A stretch of 64,000 nt of DNA from NCBI GenBank assembly GCA_958496175.1, contig OY292276.1, positions 11,054,001 to 11,118,000 of the forward strand, written 5' to 3'. Both the position numbers and the translations under genes were made by a program. Shown here in pieces: positions 34,691 through 47,410 of the stretch (position 1 is the first letter of the stretch; the number at the start of each line of letters is the position of its first letter). This DNA is from Sisyra terminalis. Taxonomy: Eukaryota > Arthropoda > Insecta > Neuroptera > Sisyridae. Below the pieces are notes generated by a model. It saw only the letters and a program-made list of their open reading frames with translations, was not told the origin of the DNA and did not search any database.

Positions 34691-36894
34691 TTACATCCGA
34701 GAAACCGGTTTCAATCCTAAAATCGAAAAACATTTTGCCATAATCGAGGCAGTAAGTTCACTTAACAATATCCTACTAATATTAACATTTCTAATACTGC
34801 CATCAGGGTTTTTCTCAATACAATAACAAACATCGTAAAATTCAGTGAAGACTGATGCCACCTCATACAGATATTCGCACAAATGATGCAAATACAAATC
34901 CTTTGTAATTTTCGTGAGAACATCAGGAAACCGTAACAATGTTTTGGCCAATTTCCATTCCCTTTCGTGATCCAAAACGATTTCCGTGTTTTCGATAGCG
35001 TTTTTTATTTGCTCTGAACTTAAATTTGCGTTTCGGGCAATTGATCGAATTCGAGTGTATGCATAGAGTAGATAGACAGCCGTGTTGCCTTTGTCTTCTA
35101 ACATCTAAAAAAAGATAATAATTAGGAACATGTTAATTAAAATTTTATGTAAATAATTTTACTTTATCAAAAGAAAAGACGTATTCATGAGTTCGGTTAT
35201 GAGATAAGTCTGCATATTTAATGCAACCGTAGGTAACTGATTCCTGAGCCATTTTCAATTCTTCCGGTGTTAAAACTTGGTCGCGCTCTTTTTCTTTCAA
35301 CTTGTCCAAGGCACGTTTAAGTCCTTCATCGAGTAAATCGACAAGACGAACCGTTTCTCCGGATCGAGTTTTGAATTTTTTCTTGTCCTCACCAAGCACT
35401 ACTCCAAATCCAACGTGATCGATTCGATGTTTGCTAGGATCGATTAATCCAATTCGGCGGCCACAAGCTTCAATTAATTGAAAATGAGTCGCTTGGCCCG
35501 CATCGGTAACATAAATAACCCAATCAGCCTTTTCTTCGACCAATCGATATTTAATCGCGGCCATGTCTGACGTGTCGTAGGTAAAACCACCATCCGATTT
35601 AATAATCGTTAACGGTATAATCAACTTATCGTCCTTCGCCCACATGATCTTTCTTCCGTCATCTTCCTCCAGATACCCGCCGCTTTCCAACTCTTTAACG
35701 ACTTGTTCCATTCGGCTTTGGTAAAATGATTCCCCTTTTTCGTTTACTTTGATGTCGAGCCGGTCGTAAACTTTTTGGAATTCTTTGCGAGAAACATCGC
35801 AAATTAGTTCCCAGGCTTTTATGTAGTCGGGATCGTGAGATTGGAGTTTTACCACACAGGCGTAAGCCTTTTTTTTGAATTCTTCATCCGAGTCGAAACG
35901 AGCTTTTGATTCTTTATAAAACGCTTGTAAATCGCTAATCGGCGGTGATTTGGTGCTGTAATCGGGGAATTTGTCCTGTAAATGGGCGATGAGCATTCCA
36001 AATTGAGTTCCCCAATCACCTACGTGGTTGACTCGAAGTACGTCGTGACCTAGGTACTCTAAAAGTCGGCAGATACTATCGCCAATAATTGTTGATCTAA
36101 AAGTTAAAATTTTGATGTTTTAATTTAAAACTTTTGTAAGTACTTCAAAGAAGTTACCGTAAATGCCCCACGTGCATTTCCTTGGCAATATTGGGCGAAG
36201 AAAAGTCGACTAGCACTCGCAATTTGCGATCAATAGGCGGTGGTTGAACTCCGTTTTTCAATGCATTACTAAGTGCTTGGCTCACGTAAAAATGGTTTAG
36301 AAAAATATTAATGAACCCAGGTCCGGCCACCTCGAGCTTTTCAATGAACGACACAGCCGGAATATTTTCGACAATTTTCTTAGCGACTAGTTGTGGTGAT
36401 GTTTTCACACCTTTCGATTTGTACATATTTGAGATGGCCATTGCAGAATTGCATTGATAGTCGCCGAAATTGGCGGCGTTCGCCGACAGGGTAATGACAA
36501 CAGGAACATCTACCAAGTCTGCAAAGCAACTTCGCAACACTGGTCCGAAAAGCTCTTCCAATTGATTTAAAATACTGAACATGTGCTTATCGTCCCCGAC
36601 CTTTTGTTCTTTGGCTTTGGCCTGTTCGGCATGAAGTGCTCGTTTTAAAATTGATAATCTATGCTTCAATTTGATGTTTTCCATTATTAATTTGCTAACT
36701 TCGGGAATTTCCTCAACGGCCGATGGGTCTCGATCGATTATACCCTGAAGTTCATTTGCTTCTTTCTGAACATACTTTAACTGGTTTATCTAAGAAAAAA
36801 AATAGAAAAAGTAAAATTTAAGGTTAAGTTGTGAAAAATCAAATCTTACAGTTTCCTCGACTTTCTTTTCATGTGCCAGCAATTCATTATCCAT
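34691..36894 (-). CDS. RARS1: Cytoplasmic arginyl-tRNA synthetase (ArgRS)
   Basis: Four exons on the minus strand: 36894-36850, 36789-36158, 36096-35163 and 35104-34691. Introns are 60, 61 and 58 bp with GT/AG borders and matching phases. The product is 674 aa, close to the animal enzyme. It charges tRNA-Arg with arginine using ATP; in animals it is part of the multi-synthetase complex. The N-terminus (about residues 1-45) is heptad-like ('[20 protein letters not shown]'), matching the leucine-zipper extension that binds AIMP1. The HIGH-type motif is HVGH at 221-224 within '[14 protein letters not shown]'. '[11 protein letters not shown]' (403-413), '[10 protein letters not shown]' (432-441) and '[12 protein letters not shown]' (from 466) are class I ArgRS signatures. 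The all-alpha anticodon-binding domain occupies the last exon and ends 'LKPVSRM'. ATG context AAAAATGG. No defect seen. RARS1 is the vertebrate symbol. Confidence 0.96.
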
Positions 36895-37298
36895 TTTTTT
36901 TTTGTACTATTTAAACAAAATTTAAATTCTTAGGTCTTTTCCTGTTGATTAAATGATATTTTTGGTAGAGCACAGTGTCCCCCTATAATTTACTATCAAC
37001 TAATTTATCTCCACGCTTGTACTATGTGGTCGAAAATAATGCAAATACATTGCGACGTGGGGATTTATGACGCAATTGAATATTCCAAAGATTCAAAGTT
37101 TATTTTTTTTACAAATAATTAACTTTATCTTAAGCTTGACGGCTTTCATACAATTATAATAAATTATTTACAAATTACATCAGTTAATTATTATCATGCA
37201 AATTTATAAGTCATGTAAATATATGCTACAATACTAAACAAACATGTTAAAAACATGTTTTTGTCATATTGGCATCAGATACGTACTTCGATTGTCAA
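36895..37298. other. Upstream region of ArgRS
   Basis: Likely contains the ArgRS promoter, but no TATA box or other core element is clear. The A-rich leader abuts the start codon. The first MITE upstream begins only about 410 bases from the ATG. Confidence 0.35.
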
Positions 37299-37539
37299 AC
37301 AACTTTGGTTCATGTGTACTTTAGCATACCCACAATCAGGCAATGTTGCATTTTCGACTTTGTTTTTAATTTAATTCGCGATTAAATTGGTCCATAATGA
37401 AAATTTAGCCACAAAAGAGAGAATCATACCATATTAAAATTGAATAAACAAAAATATCGCGAATTAAATTAAAAACAAAGTCGAAAATGCAACGTTGCCA
37501 GATTGTGGGTGTGCTAAAATGGACTTGAGACACAACTTT
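37299..37539. mobile_element. 225-bp palindromic MITE with 8-bp target duplication, copy 1
   Basis: The element spans 37307-37531 and is flanked by ACAACTTT on both sides. The arms 'tgcattttcgactttgtttt' and 'aaaacaaagtcgaaaatgca' make a near-complete hairpin; the ends are 'gtgtactttagca' and its inverse. Non-coding. An 8-bp duplication points to hAT-type mobilisation, though the ends (GGCTCAAGTG type) are not classical. Confidence 0.85.
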
Positions 37540-38184
37540 ATTAATAAATCCTGAAAATTAATCTGATTAGATTTCCTTTCGAGTTGTTGTATAGTAGCTA
37601 TAGTAATTGCGGAAAGATCTTATACTTCCAATTATATGACCACTGAATTAGTTTACTTGGCAAATAAAATATTTCAGTGCCGTACCAATAATTCTTGTCA
37701 GGGAGCAATAATATATTGTAATTTATAGGCAAGACTACGATTTTTCCAGCGCCACGATTTAACGACGGATTCTTATACATCTCGATGAAATAAAACGAAA
37801 AAAATTGAAATTATTACAGGCATTTTAAATATAATTAATCCAAATTATCTTTTTTGAACAGAGTTTGATTTTATAGTTTTTTAGCACAAAAGCAAATGGT
37901 GAAACTATGGTTGTAAGCATTTACCTTTTTTCTCATGAAATTTCTGAGAAATCCGTATAAAATGGTAAAAAAATAATATATTTTTAAGTATCGATATTTC
38001 ATTAATTAAGCGAGATATCGAAAAATTTGATTCTTCATTTTCGTTTTATTATGTCGAGATCTACAAGAATCCATCATTAAATCGTGGCGTAACACCCCCA
38101 ATGTACGTTACAATCTCGATTCAATTTTTATTTTATATACTTTAGAAGTTGTATAAGCTCCTCAATGAAAACGAAAAAGAAAAA
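37540..38184. other. Gene-free spacer
   Basis: Nothing recognisable; 'gaacgacggattcttata' and 'atctcgatgaaataaaa' resemble 21870-21905, implying an old dispersed repeat. Confidence 0.4.
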
Positions 38185-38334
38185 GGGCTCAAGACCCTTC
38201 TAGGTCAGTCAATATCTTCTAACGTTGCATTTTCTACTTTGTTTTTAATTTAATTCGCAAATAAATAAATATATCGGCAAATAAATCGCAAATATCGTAA
38301 AATTCGCAAATAAATCGGCCCATAATGTAAATTA
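38185..38334. mobile_element. Truncated palindromic MITE, copy 2 (host of copy 3)
   Basis: Left half of the family: 'gggctcaagaccctt', 'aacgttgcattttctacttt', then a tandemly repeated 'cgcaaataaat' stretch. Copy 3 is inserted at its right side and the matching right half is not clear beyond 38567. Confidence 0.6.
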
Positions 38335-38567
38335 GGCTCAAGTGTACTTTAGCACGCCCATAATCTGGCAACGTTACATTTTCGACTTTGTTTTTAATTT
38401 AATTCGCGATATTTTTGTTAATTCGATTCTAATATGGTATAATTCTCTCTTTTGTGGCTAAATTTTCATTGTGGACCGATTTAATCGCGAATTAAACTAA
38501 AAACAAAATCGAAAATGCAACGTTGCCAGATCGTGGGTGTGCTAAAGTACACTTGAGCCGTAAATTA
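38327..38567. mobile_element. 225-bp palindromic MITE with 8-bp target duplication, copy 3
   Basis: The element spans 38335-38559, flanked by GTAAATTA on both sides. The ends are GGCTCAAGTGTACTTTAGCA and its inverse. It is inserted in the diverged relative at 38185-38334. Confidence 0.88.
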
Positions 38568-39442
38568 TACCAATTTAGAATTGAAGACTGAGGAATTGAT
38601 ACTTCAGTCAAATAAAAGTGCAAAAATTGTTATTTTAAGTTCACCTTTTGACTTGAGAAACTCAACATTTCAAAGATATGATAATTTTAAGGATTATTAA
38701 TAATAGTCGAGTTTAAGGCTTTAAGATTTTAATGGAAATAAAAAATTCATTGTTGTTCGAAAACTGTATACATCTACTTATTGATAAAGTTGAAATTTTC
38801 ATATTACAGTATAGCCCTATAAAAGATCCCAACCTGTGCAGTATAGGCATTTAGGTGAAGATTTAACGAAGATAATAAGATAATTATGTATAAGCTAATT
38901 TGGATCTTAATAAAACAAGAAAGGAAGTGTCCGGAGAGTTTTGAAATGTGGTGTTGCAGAAGAGTGGAAAATTTAAGTAAATTTGAATTTTTTCTTGACG
39001 TCATCCCCGCTTTTATCTTTACAGATTCTCATTGGTTATCCAAAATAGGTCACTTACAAAGTGTATAAATAATAAGAATCATAAGGATTAAAATACATAA
39101 TCTATAAATGTTTGAGTTGTTCTTATTTAACGTCCATGGTCCATAACGTTCATAAGAGGCATAAGATAAACTAGATAAATGATGAAATTAGTGAAAAAAA
39201 TAGAATCTTCAATGGTTTATTCAACCAATATTTTTGATATTGTTTTCCTTTCAACATTTACTTTTTACATCTTTTCAAAATAACATTTAAAAGAGCCGAA
39301 AGAATCTCAAGGACGTTAAAATCACTAGAATTCTATGAAATGCATTTTAAGTTGGATATGTTTTTGGTTACGTACGATGTTCATGGCAGTCGTGTGGAAG
39401 ATTATCTTGTTTGTAAATTTTCGAGTTTGAGAAGTGTTAAAA
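38568..39442. other. Upstream region of CPSF6
   Basis: No core promoter motif is certain. An upstream ATG at 39377 opens an 18-codon frame ending at 39430, 12 bases before the CPSF6 ATG; it matters only if transcription starts further upstream. Confidence 0.4.
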
Positions 39443-42400
39443 ATGGCGGATGGAGCCGATATTGATTTATACGCGGATGATATAGAACAAGATTTTGCAC
39501 AGGTAAATAGTTTTTAACATATTTCTAATAAGCTTAATAACTAACTTAAATTCAATTATGAATGGTAACGCGTGCAATTTGGCTAAGTTGTCTTAAATAA
39601 GTATTTATTTTGTGGCCGGCGTTTGTCACCATGTTTTATTGATGCCATTGAGCGTCGTTTTAGTAATGCCGATTTTCTATTCTTTTGTCTCAAATATTGA
39701 TTGGTTTTAGGATGAATTTGCCGGTGAAGGAGTCGACCTGTACGATGATGTGATCGCCGCAGCTCCAGCGGGTAGTTCCGATGAAGCTGTCGAACCTGTT
39801 CATACACATGCAGGACCTCCACCTCCGAATGGCGAAGAAACCAACGGAGCACCGCCCTATCATCAACTGGGAAACAACATTCAACCCAATACAATCGGAA
39901 GACGATATCAACTTTATGTTGGAAATTTATCTTGGGTATAATATCAATTAAATAATAATGTATTTTTTTACATTTAATATTCGATTACAATCAATTGCAA
40001 CATTTAGAATCTAAATGTTTAGTTTAAAATAATAAAAATATAGATGTAAACTATGTTTGTACAGTACTAAATGTAAGTTCTCGACAATTTGCTCATTTAA
40101 AATCAAGACAAAGTATTTAATTTTTCATATAAGCCAATTTTTATTTATTTAAACAAATTTTAAGTAAATATATAATTGGTTAAGTATATTTTTATTATAA
40201 ATCGAATTAAGCTGTAAGGCAGGGTACACACTACAGCGATAAATCACAATTTTTGAATCATAAATTAATTGTCTAAAGCCAAGTTTGATTTGAATACAAT
40301 TTTGATATTAACATTTTTAGATACGTTTACCCTCAACTAAAAATTGATTTTATAGCTAAAACATATTTAAAATTTTTGAGCCTTTGAAATTAAAGCTTTG
40401 CATAAAGTTGTATATTTGAATCTTTCCTCAAGTGTTTCATTAAAATCTTCTTTAAAACATTGATATGAACATATAATAATTGCTTTAATTTTCTACTTCT
40501 AAATTTATCGAAGTTCGTATATAATCATTGACATCGACAAAGTTTTAACTTCTATTCTATAATTTCGATTGGAACTTTGTTATATCGAAAAAAACGTGCA
40601 TTTTTATGAATGTTATCGTTGTAGTGTGAATTCGTCCTAATTATTGCATGTATTTACTATAATTTAACCTTATTCCCTTTAATAGACCTAAATGCACATG
40701 TTCTAAAAATAATTTTAATTGTTCTAAAGTAATATCAACACATAATTTTTAAATTTACTTGATAAAATTGGAGAAATATTCATTTAAAAATGCAAAAAAT
40801 TCGTGAAATTCAAAATGTTAACGATCTCCGTCACAGTACCGAAAGTTCAAAATCCCATAGACCCAGCATTCCCAACGTGGGGCGCAGGCATCACCGGTGG
40901 AGCATAGAAATATTTTGGTGGGTCATGGGCAAGACGTGCACTCTTCGGCTGACTGAAATATTTGCTATTTCTGCATTTCAGTTCTCTATTATATGTTTGG
41001 AAACTTTATTTATTTAACTGTTCTTTAAATTTTTATTTTTCTCTTTCATGGATGGATTATTCTTTGGATGCTAGTTTAGATACCAAATTAATGACCTTTT
41101 TACCTTTCTTCATGTGAATAATCGTAAAATTTTGAACTTTAAAATTTAAATCTCACAAGGGGGGGCCTTAGGATTTTAGAAATGCCTAGGTGGGGTTTGA
41201 CCCAAAATCGGTTGGAAACCACTGCCGTAGACGTTATCCCATGACAAATGTATTTAAATACAAAGAGAACGGGCGATTAAATAGTTCAAACTAAATAAAA
41301 ATAATTTACAATATCTAAAATTTACTGTGGCCAGGTATATTTTATTACACTTTGTAAACTTCTTTAAACAAAAAGTATGTTAATTTATCCTTTAGAAACC
41401 ACTTTACATTTAGTCATTGGAGCAAAGAAGTAGAGAAATCATATGCTTCTAATAGTTATAATGAAGATTAAAGGTTTTTTATATTTTCATAATATTTCCA
41501 AATTTCAGTCAAATTGATTCTCTTAATGTTGAGAAGAAAAATATCGTCTTCCGATTTAAATGAAAAGAGATAGAAAGTTGAAACTTTTGGAGTAGGAACG
41601 AATCTTTTTAGTACCAACGTACCCTCGAAAGGTCTAAATTTCTTTCTGGATCCTAATTTTTTATTTTTATTCTATAGAAAAAAAAATAGAGTAATTTTTA
41701 GGATATAAAAATGTTTACCACGGCGGTAAACATGAAAAATTGTGTAAATTATTATGGTTTTTATGGCAACTACTCAATAATCTGTGTTTATATTTCGGTT
41801 TCAATATATGAACTGTGACGTCATAGAAGACCCATAAGCACACTTATCATTCTCGGACTCTCATTTGTTTGTTGGTAATAAAAAAAAATCGGCCAATATA
41901 TACATTTTTCAGAACTAAAAATTGTTTTTTTCTCACTTTAATCGATCGTCCTTTATCGATTAAAGAATATGCATTCAGGTCTATTGACAAATCATTTTTG
42001 ATTATTTTTAGAATTTAAAAAATATCGGTACGAATTTGTTTTATCAGTTTTAATCGTTCAAATGCGTAGTTGAACAGAACATGAGCATGACAAAACAGAA
42101 CACTTCATTCAAAATTCGGAATACTCATTCCGTATATTTTAATATTTATGACTAAAAAACTCAAAAAAAAGAACTTAAGGGACTAAAATATGTTCTTTTT
42201 TGTCATATAACCGTTCTTATATATTAATTAACTAAATTGCAAACAAAGTGAAATGCTTCATAAAAGTGAAAACTTGCATTTATTAACAGCGAACTCTTTC
42301 GAATTATTAAACTATAAATACTTCGTACTTTTTCTTTTTTACTATTTTTATTAGGTATATCACTTCATTTGAGTTTTAATATGATGCAGTATGTGATAAA

Positions 42401-45400
42401 TAGCACTGAAAATTACGTACCTGTTTCATAACATTGTTTCTTATGAATAGTTTCCACTTCTGTATATAGACTGTTTTACAATTGATCGAAGAAAAAAATA
42501 TTGATTTTTGAGTTTTAATTACTTTTAAATGTTCTTTTAATTTGTCTGTTTTAATGTAAAGATATTTATTTATTGATTTACTAATAAAATATTTGTTTTG
42601 TATATTTGGATTTTAATTTATTTCAGTGGACAACTGACCAAGATATTACAGATGCTGTAGGCGATATTGGAGTGAATGATTTTCTTGAAGTGAAGTTTTT
42701 TGAAAATCGTGCCAATGGTCAATCGAAGGGATTTTGTGTGATATCGTTGGGTTCCGAGCAGAGTATGCGAATGTGTATGGAACATTTACCGAAGAAGGAG
42801 TTGCATAGTCAGCTGCCTGTGGTTACGCTACCGACGAAACAAGCCCTTAATCAATTTGAAAGTCAGTCTAAAACACGTCCTACTCCTCAACCTAATCCTG
42901 GACCCAGGGGACCTCACCCTGGGGCCATGTCACAACATCATCAACATCCTAATATGCCTCCAGGTCCCCACCAACACCCTGGCGGACAACGTATGATGAT
43001 GGGTCCTCCGCAGGGTCTCCGTGGTCCTGTTCCTCCTCCTGGTATGCCCCCTCCTGGCGGTGCGCCGCGAATGCAAGGTCCCCCTATGCAAGGCCCTCCA
43101 CCTCAAGGAATGCCTCCAAATCAAGGCCCACCACGATTCCAGCACCAACCGCAGTGGAATCCAAATGGTCCACGACCTAATGGTCCTCCCAGACCACCAG
43201 GCCCACCTCAAGGTCCTCCGCAAGGCCCACCACAACATCGTCCTGGAATGGTAAAATATACTAGTTTGGAAAAAGTAACTTTTAAAAAAAAAATATTTTA
43301 TAGCCATTCCAAGGACCGCAAGGTCCTGGTGGACCTCCACGAGGTCCAATGAATCATGGACCACCTGGACCTCGACCAGACTGGAATAGGCCTCCAATGC
43401 ATCAAGGATTCCCTCCTCATAATCAAGGCCCACCACACATGCAAGGTCCACCACGAGGCCCTCCAATGGGAGGTCCTCCACCTGGACCACATGGACCGCC
43501 ACAGGGGCCAATGCCAGGACCTCATGGCGCTCCCGCGCCACATGTAAATCCAGCATTTTTCCAGCAAGGTATTATAACGTTTTTATAATTTTAAAAACCA
43601 ATAAAATAAATAATCAAGGTGGGGGTCCTCCTCATCAACAAGGAATGCCGCATCCAGGAGCACCACCTCAACAGCATGGTCCTCCGATCGGACCGCCGCA
43701 CGGGCCACCATTGGGTCCACCTCACGGACCTGCCAATGGACCACCTCATGGACCTCCACATGGATATGGACCACCATCTGGGGTAAGTTTTTTTTTGAGT
43801 GTTTGCTTTTTTGTAACTAGGAAATGGGTAAAGGGAAACCGTCAAATGTGATTTTCTCATATAAATCCGGTTCTATGCTGCCCTTATCAGTTAAATTTGG
43901 TAATATGTAAGAAAATCGCCAGATATTCAGTGTAAATATTTTCTTTAATGAATAAATAATACAATTTATAAATTCTACGATCAAATCTTCGGAAAATTTA
44001 AAATTTCTGGTGAAAATGCTTTATATTGAGATGAAGGGCTACTTAAGAACGATTTTAACTTATCACAAGTTTTAGCGACTTATGTTGAGAGTTGAGAAAT
44101 TAAATTTATCATCTTCGTAAGACACCTCCGAGCAATTTATACTGGTTGCCTACCTCTCTAATTTTTTACGAAATGTTAGCTTTCTTGTAAAATTTCAGAT
44201 CCTCGATGATAATAGATTGATAAAATATTCAGAGGACTAGGATCAAAAATAATTGGTTTAAACTTTATTTATTACATGCGACGTTTTGGCTCCTTTATTG
44301 AGCCTTCCTCAGGCGAAAATAAATTATGAAAATATGAGGAAGGTTCAATAAAGGAGTCGAAACGTCGCATGTAATAAATAAAGTTTTAACCGATTATTTT
44401 TGATCCTAGTCCTCTGAATATTTTATCAGTCTATTAGTTTTCTTTTTTGGATTTTCCTGAATTAGTTTTCATAAGAAAAATATTGCCCATAAAATTAATA
44501 AAAGTTGTGACACCATATGTTATGAAATTTAAACGAGGATATTACCGATATTACATGGATTGGTTTCTCTTAGCATCTTTTTTAATACTTTAAAAATCTC
44601 GATTGGTTTCGAAATTTCTGAAAATTTTATTTATACGAACAGCCGCCCTACGGAGCTCCACCTGGACCGGAACATAGGGGTGACACACCAGCATTATCAG
44701 AACAAGAGTTTGAAGACATAATGGGTCGTAACCGAACAGTGTCAAGTTCAGCAATAGCTCGAGCAGTTTCCGATGCAGCCGCTGGTGAATATGCCAGTGC
44801 TATTGAAACTTTAGTAACAGCTATATCGCTAATTAAACAATCTAAGGTTGCAAATGATGATCGATGCAAAATACTAATAAGTTCTTTACAAGATACACTA
44901 CATGGAGTTGAAGCCAAAAGTTATGGATCCAGCCGACGAGACCGATCCAGATCGCGCGACCGTACACACAGACGACGAGATCGTCGCGAGCGATCTTCAT
45001 CCAGATACCGAGAACGTAGTCGCGACAGAGAACGTGAACGCGACAGAGACCGAGAACGCGACCGATATTACGGCGATGGATACGGACGTGATGGGCGTGG
45101 AGAACCTAGAGAACGATCCCGAAGTCGTGGGGAAAGAGATCGCGAAAGGGAATATCGTGAAAGAAGTCCCGAAGATAGGTATTTGGTCAAATGTAATGAT
45201 TGATGTTAAATGTTGTAATTTACTTTCTATTACTTGCCAATTTATAGAACAATGCGTCCACGAAATAAATCACCTCCGGAAGCGGCCGAGGCAGTGCCCG
45301 ACGCGGTGGCAGCCAAGCCCCGATACTACGAAGACCGATACAGAGAACGTAGTGAACGGGACCGGGAACGCGATCGAGAACGTGAAGGTGGTCGCAGAGA

Positions 45401-45458
45401 ATCGGAACGCGACCGTGAAAGAGACCGCGAAAGAGATACACACCGATCAAGACACTAA
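39443..45458 (+). CDS. CPSF6: CPSF6, cleavage factor Im 68-kDa subunit
   Basis: Seven exons: 39443-39502, 39711-39935, 42627-43250, 43304-43568, 43619-43782, 44643-45178 and 45248-45458; 694 aa with all phases consistent. The protein pairs with CPSF5/NUDT21 in nuclear cleavage factor Im, which binds UGUA sites and helps choose poly(A) sites. The start '[18 protein letters not shown]' matches animal CPSF6. The RRM spans about 86-165: 'LYVGNL' (88-93), '[18 protein letters not shown]' (114-131), then '[13 protein letters not shown]'. Next comes a long Pro/Gly/Gln/His region (about 180-460), including the family block 'APHVNPAFF'. The conserved '[20 protein letters not shown]', '[18 protein letters not shown]' and '[13 protein letters not shown]' follow. 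From about 545 an RS/RE/RD-rich tail ends 'DTHRSRH'. Introns 3 and 4 are only 53 and 50 bp inside the low-complexity part. No FG dipeptide is present in the Pro-rich region. Confidence 0.95.
39936..42626 (+). other. CPSF6 intron 2 (2.7 kb, interrupts the RRM)
   Basis: GT at 39936 and AG at 42625-42626. The intron splits the RRM between Trp95 and Trp96. Apart from the hAT-type MITE at 40863-41224 it shows AT-rich sequence without recognisable content. Confidence 0.7.
40855..41232. mobile_element. hAT-type MITE in CPSF6 intron 2
   Basis: The element spans 40863-41224. The left end is CAGCATTCCCAACGTGGGGC; the right end inverted is CAGTGGTTTCCAACCGATTT. The flanks CCATAGAC and CCGTAGAC agree at 7 of 8 positions. 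Non-coding apart from a chance 75-codon frame. Confidence 0.7.
44213..44433. mobile_element. Near-perfect foldback MITE in CPSF6 intron 5
   Basis: Arms of about 105 bp: 'gattgataaaatattcagag' at the left mirrors the right end, then 'gactaggatcaaaaataatt' and 'tttattacatgcgacgtttt'. The loop is only about 10 bases near 44322-44331. The flanking TA could be a 2-bp duplication (mariner type), not certain. The minus-strand left arm contains CTGAGGA, a paired GGCTC/GAGCC stem and AAAACGTC, resembling the hammerhead-like core of the dispersed repeats. Confidence 0.8.
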
Positions 45459-46200
45459 CATGTGTACAAATTACAAATAGATTAACCGCAAATTTTTCTT
45501 TTTAAAATATCGATTTTTATTAGAAAAAAACAACAAGAAACGTGTTTGATTTCTCCTGTTTAATGCTTGGCGTTTATTATTTCCTTTTTTTTATTCTTCA
45601 CTCATTCAAATTAATTATGCAATTATATAATTTTATTTTATTTTTAAACATTTTTTTTATGTTTGGGCAGTGCATAATTAATTTAAAATTTTAATTTCAT
45701 TAATTATAATCGATATCTAGTTTTTAGATATTGACATTAATTGTATTCTTCACAGTAAATTATTACTATTTTTAATGTATTAAGTAACAAAAATGTACGA
45801 TGAACAAAAAAAAATGGAGTTGTAATTTTTGCAGCTTGCCGCAGACCCGAGAAGAAACCAAGAAGATTGTATTTGAATGTAAAAATAATTATGTAATGAA
45901 AAAAAGAAATGATTGTATTTTATTTTAGTATTACTTTGTAACCTATGTCATGACATAATTTTTACTTATCAAAATATTATTTTTCAAAAATTGACTATCT
46001 CAAATATCAAAAATAATGTTTTGATTATTTTTTTTTAATTCCTATTTATTTGTTTTTTAATCGAAAAAATAGAAAACGTAGTTTTCATGAAAAGATATTG
46101 TTCAATAATTTTATACAAAACGTTTTCTATAATTTTTATTATTTTTTTTTATAAATATTTTCCTTTGATTTGAAATAAAAATGATAAATGGTATCCATTT
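45459..46200 (+). terminator. Probable CPSF6 3' UTR
   Basis: AT-rich sequence after the stop. An AATAAA hexamer occurs at 46174-46179; earlier ATTAAA-like forms are possible. The cleavage site cannot be determined from DNA. Confidence 0.35.
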
Positions 46201-47400
46201 GTTCAAAACAACAAAAAAAAAGCTATTTTAAAAAAGTATAAAATTTTTATTATATTTTGATAAATTGGATTTATGTGAATCTAAATGTAAAACATTTTGG
46301 ATTCTGTGATAATTATTTGTGATATGTACAAATTGTACAAAAGAAACGTAAGTTGGTAAGTTTAGAACTACTGTCTACTTACCTATAATTAATGTACCTT
46401 TTATAAAAAAAACATCCCTTTAAAAAAAAAATGAATGATAAAATCGTTTTCACTAACGAAACTCAAATACTATTACAACCAATTAGTATTATTCTACCTC
46501 AAAAATTGTATATTAGCCATTTGAACGGCAAAATTTTTAACAAAATTGGAAAAGATTTTTTTTGTCTCAGAGAAAGTAATTTTTGAATCTTGTATTTTTA
46601 TAGATGAAAAGAGTTAAAAAATTTCAAATTATCCAATTTTTTTCTTGGATAATTGTAGAATTATGATTTTTTTTCTAAGACTGACTTATGTAAATATATA
46701 AGCATAAATTTCTTCTTACACATTTTTAAACAGACCTTTAATGGTCGATCGGTCTTGATGAAGTCTGATAATTCAAATTTTTTTAACAAATTCTACTCAG
46801 ACTGGAAAAAAATATGTATAAACATTATTGAAAATTATAAATGAAAGATTTTCAACGATATTAATCTATAGTCATAATTGTTAACATTGCCGTCTAAAGT
46901 ATTTCGTAGTATTAAAATCTATGTAGTATATTATCAGTGTTTCAGTATAAAGTTATATACTAATTAACAATGAAGTTCACTTTCGGGATTTTTTGTGCAA
47001 TTAAATAACAAAAAGTGATCCTTAAAGTCGAATCTTGACGATTTAATAACGTATTGATAAGTAACGACTCATCAAAATATTTTTCAATAAGTTGTTCATT
47101 TTGGGAATTATGCATGAAGTAAAAAGATAACACCCTGATTATATTCCCATTGACTAATTTCATTGTAAATGTTGTATTTGTATGTTACCGTCAAAATCCG
47201 ATGTACAATATTTCTTGAAATGCCTAATTAATTTTCTGTTATTTGGAAATACTAGAGTTCTTTCTCCATTAATCGAAAGTAATTATTCTATCTAATTTAT
47301 AATTGAATTTCTTTTTCATTAAAAAAAGTATTTTAAGCTTCAATTGAACTAGTCACTAGAAGAATTGGGTTTATTGGACAATAGAAGCTTATTAGTGACG
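46200..47400. other. Gene-free AT-rich stretch
   Basis: Nothing recognisable in either strand. Confidence 0.4.
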
Positions 47401-47410
47401 TAAATTGTTG

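Noticed and set aside
42930..43860. Several long antisense and off-frame open frames
   Set aside because: Shadows of the Pro/Gly/Gln-rich CPSF6 coding exons, where biased codons leave other frames open.
44902..45480. 192-codon second frame overlapping CPSF6 exons 6-7
   Set aside because: It runs through the 69-bp intron and is an effect of RD/RE dipeptide codons; the CPSF6 frame matches the family and splices cleanly.
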